This document shows positions 5,942 to 7,934 of a DNA stretch of 7,934 nt, in pieces. The notes below the pieces were generated by a model, which saw only the letters and a program-made list of their open reading frames with translations, ran no database searches and was not told the DNA's origin. The first letter of the stretch is position 1; each line of letters opens with the position of its first letter. A program made the translations under genes and the position numbers. Source of the stretch: an uncultured Treponema sp. (GTDB taxonomy: Bacteria; Spirochaetota; Spirochaetia; Treponematales; Treponemataceae); the NCBI GenBank assembly GCA_905236315.1, contig CAJOPO010000492.1:1-7934 (forward strand), in the 5' to 3' direction.

Positions 5942-7930
5942 TTAAAGTTGTTCTAGTTCAAAAATAGAAATTGTATGACATTCAGCTGTATAAGTATCAT
6001 CTACATTTATACAGTGATTAACAATGGGAACAAATTTACAATCTTCAACAGAAATATCTTTTCTAGTAGCACCCATAAGGTAAGAAAGCATTTCTTGCTT
6101 AGTGCATGTAAAAGGTTTTTCTGATAAGTTTATAAGGCCTACGTAAGTTCCTTTTTTATTAAATAAAATATATGTATCGCTAGAACAATTTATATGACCA
6201 AATTCTTCTTCATCAAAACGTTCGTACAATGCTTGTATGTGTTCCGTTGCTTCTTGTTCTTCTTCAGAAAAAGAAGCAGGGTCATCAGAATGCATAATTT
6301 GACTTGCAAACATAAAATTTATTAGGGCAATCATTTCCTTTTCTGCGTCTGTTAAAGAAATATTTTGCCTACGAAGGAATATAACATCGGGGTCATTTAT
6401 AAACACACTTTGATTCCAAAATGAATGACCCAATGTACTTTGCATATTCACCTTTGCACCCGTGCGAGCAGCAAAATGCAATTTACGGAGCCAGTCTATA
6501 TCCCAATCCTCTTTTGTATCTGGTCCTATACGAGAAAGGGGCAAAACATTCCAAGAAGGCTCAAAGGGTAAACCGCATCCCAAATATGCAACATATTCGC
6601 CATTTAAGTTACGAGTTCTCTTTGTTATGAGTTTAATCGCTCTATCATACCACTTATATGCAGCCCCTCCATTTGCAAAAGAACCATTTATCATTCCTGC
6701 AAAAAGGAAGTCTAGTTTTATATATCTAAATCCCCATTCATTTATAATTGTTTCCATAAGGGAATCAAGATATTCTAAAACTTCATCTTTACTAAGGTCA
6801 TAACAAAAATATGAATATGGAGATGAAGGTTGCATCTTTCCAAATCTGCTTCCCCACAGCATATTCATACCAGCGGCAAGGGGTTTACCCTTTGTATCAC
6901 GCAATAGCCAATCTTGATGTTCTTGCGCAATTTTTGCCCTAAAGTCTGTAATAAACGGAGCAACCCATAAGCCTGGAATATATCCTTTTTGCGAAATGGA
7001 AGTGGCTAAATCTCTCATGCCTTTAGGAAATCTTTCTTGCCATACTTGCCATTGTCCGCAAGCTTGTTCCCATCCATCATCAACCTGAAAAACTACAGTT
7101 TTATCTTTTTTTAGCATAAAAGAATTAACTATATTATTTGTACTAGAAAGAGATTCTAAGTCTTCTTCTATAAGATGATTATTTATATTTGCATAGTGAT
7201 TGTACCAAGACTCCCAACCACCTGTAACAATATAGTTTTCTTTAAAACTTAAAAAATGCAAATTATCAAATCTAGGTTCTTCTGTAGTGCCAAATAATGA
7301 ACGAATACCGTCTTGTAGAGCAAAAAAACCTTGTGCACAAAACACAGTCAAAGTACATATATGCTCATTATTAGACCACTGCTTGCCATCAGAATATACA
7401 GTACAAACAATCTGCCTTGTAGAACGGTCTACATAAAACTGAACTGGAGGAAGAGGACTATCTTGTTCTATAGAACCTGTAGAGGCAATGGCTAAATATA
7501 CACTCCCCCAACGTAAATAAATAATAAATTGTCCTTTTAATATTTTATTAGATAAAGGATTTTTTATGCCTTGTATACTAGGTGTCTTTCCAGGAAAGGT
7601 AACATAATGCTTCCACTGAGGAATTAAAGGAATATATTTTTTTAACTCCTCATTAGGTTCAACTTCTCCACCATATCCCCAAGATTGCCAGCCAGAGCCA
7701 TAAAAGTAAAAGTCAGTTTTTAAGCATACATCTCTTTTTTCTACAGGAACTACTTCTTGTATAAGGTCATCAATGGAAAGTGCAGAAACAACTCTGTTTT
7801 CGCTATCGGGTAAAGACAATCCATTTTGCTGTCCCCCATTATAATAGTAAGAAAGGCGCAAGCATGAACTACAACCTTCTGTCATTAACGAAAACAATTC
7901 TTTTTTTAGTACAGAGTCATTTCTTGTCAT
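5942..7930 (-). CDS. GH36 alpha-galactosidase, cytoplasmic, Thermotoga GalA-like
   Basis: Predicted retaining alpha-galactosidase that hydrolyses terminal alpha-galactose from a small galactoside or conjugate. In the 662-residue product the clan GH-D landmarks appear in order. The substrate-pocket motif DDGW is at 284-287. The nucleophile is D407 in KLDFLF. The GCG..P segment is at 451-455, followed by the acid/base D471 in RIGPD. NDPD is at 512-515, with a SDD segment at 548-550. The stretch from GCG to SDD resembles Thermotoga maritima GalA from memory. About 240 residues before the catalytic domain form a beta-rich N-terminal region, and the last 80 or so residues a C-terminal domain. The N-terminus is charged with no signal peptide, so the enzyme is likely cytoplasmic, matching the symporter encoded downstream. 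The start is only four bases from the window edge, so its ribosome binding site is unseen and a more upstream start cannot be excluded. It appears to be the first gene of the operon visible here. Family assignment is firm; the natural substrate is inferred. Confidence 0.9.
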   Translation of the reverse strand: MTRNDSVLKKELFSLMTEGCSSCLRLSYYYNGGQQNGLSLPDSENRVVSALSIDDLIQEVVPVEKRDVCLKTDFYFYGSGWQSWGYGGEVEPNEELKKYIPLIPQWKHYVTFPGKTPSIQGIKNPLSNKILKGQFIIYLRWGSVYLAIASTGSIEQDSPLPPVQFYVDRSTRQIVCTVYSDGKQWSNNEHICTLTVFCAQGFFALQDGIRSLFGTTEEPRFDNLHFLSFKENYIVTGGWESWYNHYANINNHLIEEDLESLSSTNNIVNSFMLKKDKTVVFQVDDGWEQACGQWQVWQERFPKGMRDLATSISQKGYIPGLWVAPFITDFRAKIAQEHQDWLLRDTKGKPLAAGMNMLWGSRFGKMQPSSPYSYFCYDLSKDEVLEYLDSLMETIINEWGFRYIKLDFLFAGMINGSFANGGAAYKWYDRAIKLITKRTRNLNGEYVAYLGCGLPFEPSWNVLPLSRIGPDTKEDWDIDWLRKLHFAARTGAKVNMQSTLGHSFWNQSVFINDPDVIFLRRQNISLTDAEKEMIALINFMFASQIMHSDDPASFSEEEQEATEHIQALYERFDEEEFGHINCSSDTYILFNKKGTYVGLINLSEKPFTCTKQEMLSYLMGATRKDISVEDCKFVPIVNHCINVDDTYTAECHTISIFELEQL

Positions 7931-7934
7931 AAAA

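Noticed and set aside
6421..6803. Plus-strand frames of 69 and 113 codons opposite the alpha-galactosidase catalytic region.
   Set aside because: They are antisense to the conserved GH36 core and show no domain features or convincing ribosome binding sites.

Overview
The window carries six complete or near-complete genes. All are on the minus strand and tightly spaced, so they read as one polycistronic unit running from high to low coordinates. In transcription order they are: a GH36 alpha-galactosidase (7930-5942), a GT-B glycosyltransferase-like protein of unknown acceptor (5907-4393), a TetR-family regulator (about 4412-3723), a MelB-type sugar:cation symporter (3711-2287), a second, divergent GPH-family transporter (2239-809), and a ThrH-like HAD phosphatase/phosphotransferase (781-176). 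Gaps between genes are 11 to 47 bases, and one pair overlaps. Every gene whose upstream sequence is visible has a plausible purine-rich ribosome binding site. The promoter and any main operator should lie beyond position 7934. No convincing terminator is visible after the last gene.

The recognisable core is an alpha-galactoside use module. The MelB-like symporter keeps all the residues known to bind cation and galactoside in Salmonella/E. coli MelB. The alpha-galactosidase has no signal peptide, so import of an intact alpha-galactoside (melibiose, galactinol, a galactosyl-glycerol or similar) followed by cytoplasmic hydrolysis fits both proteins. The parts this core does not explain are the interesting ones. 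They are the glycosyltransferase-like protein with an MGDG-synthase/MurG-like layout, the second GPH transporter lacking the MelB sugar-binding aspartates, control by a TetR rather than a LacI/AraC-type regulator, and a phosphoserine/homoserine-type HAD enzyme at the end. Together they allow the inference that the locus handles an alpha-galactosyl conjugate or glycolipid head group rather than plain melibiose. This is not shown by the sequence alone.

The DNA is AT-rich (roughly 35-40% GC by eye), with bacterial gene density and Shine-Dalgarno sites. The lineage cannot be fixed from this window. A host-associated or fermentative anaerobe with low GC (spirochaete, gut proteobacterium or Negativicutes-like) is a guess from gene content only. 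I see no tRNA, rRNA, CRISPR array, insertion sequence or pseudogene. The only stretch without a gene is 1-175.
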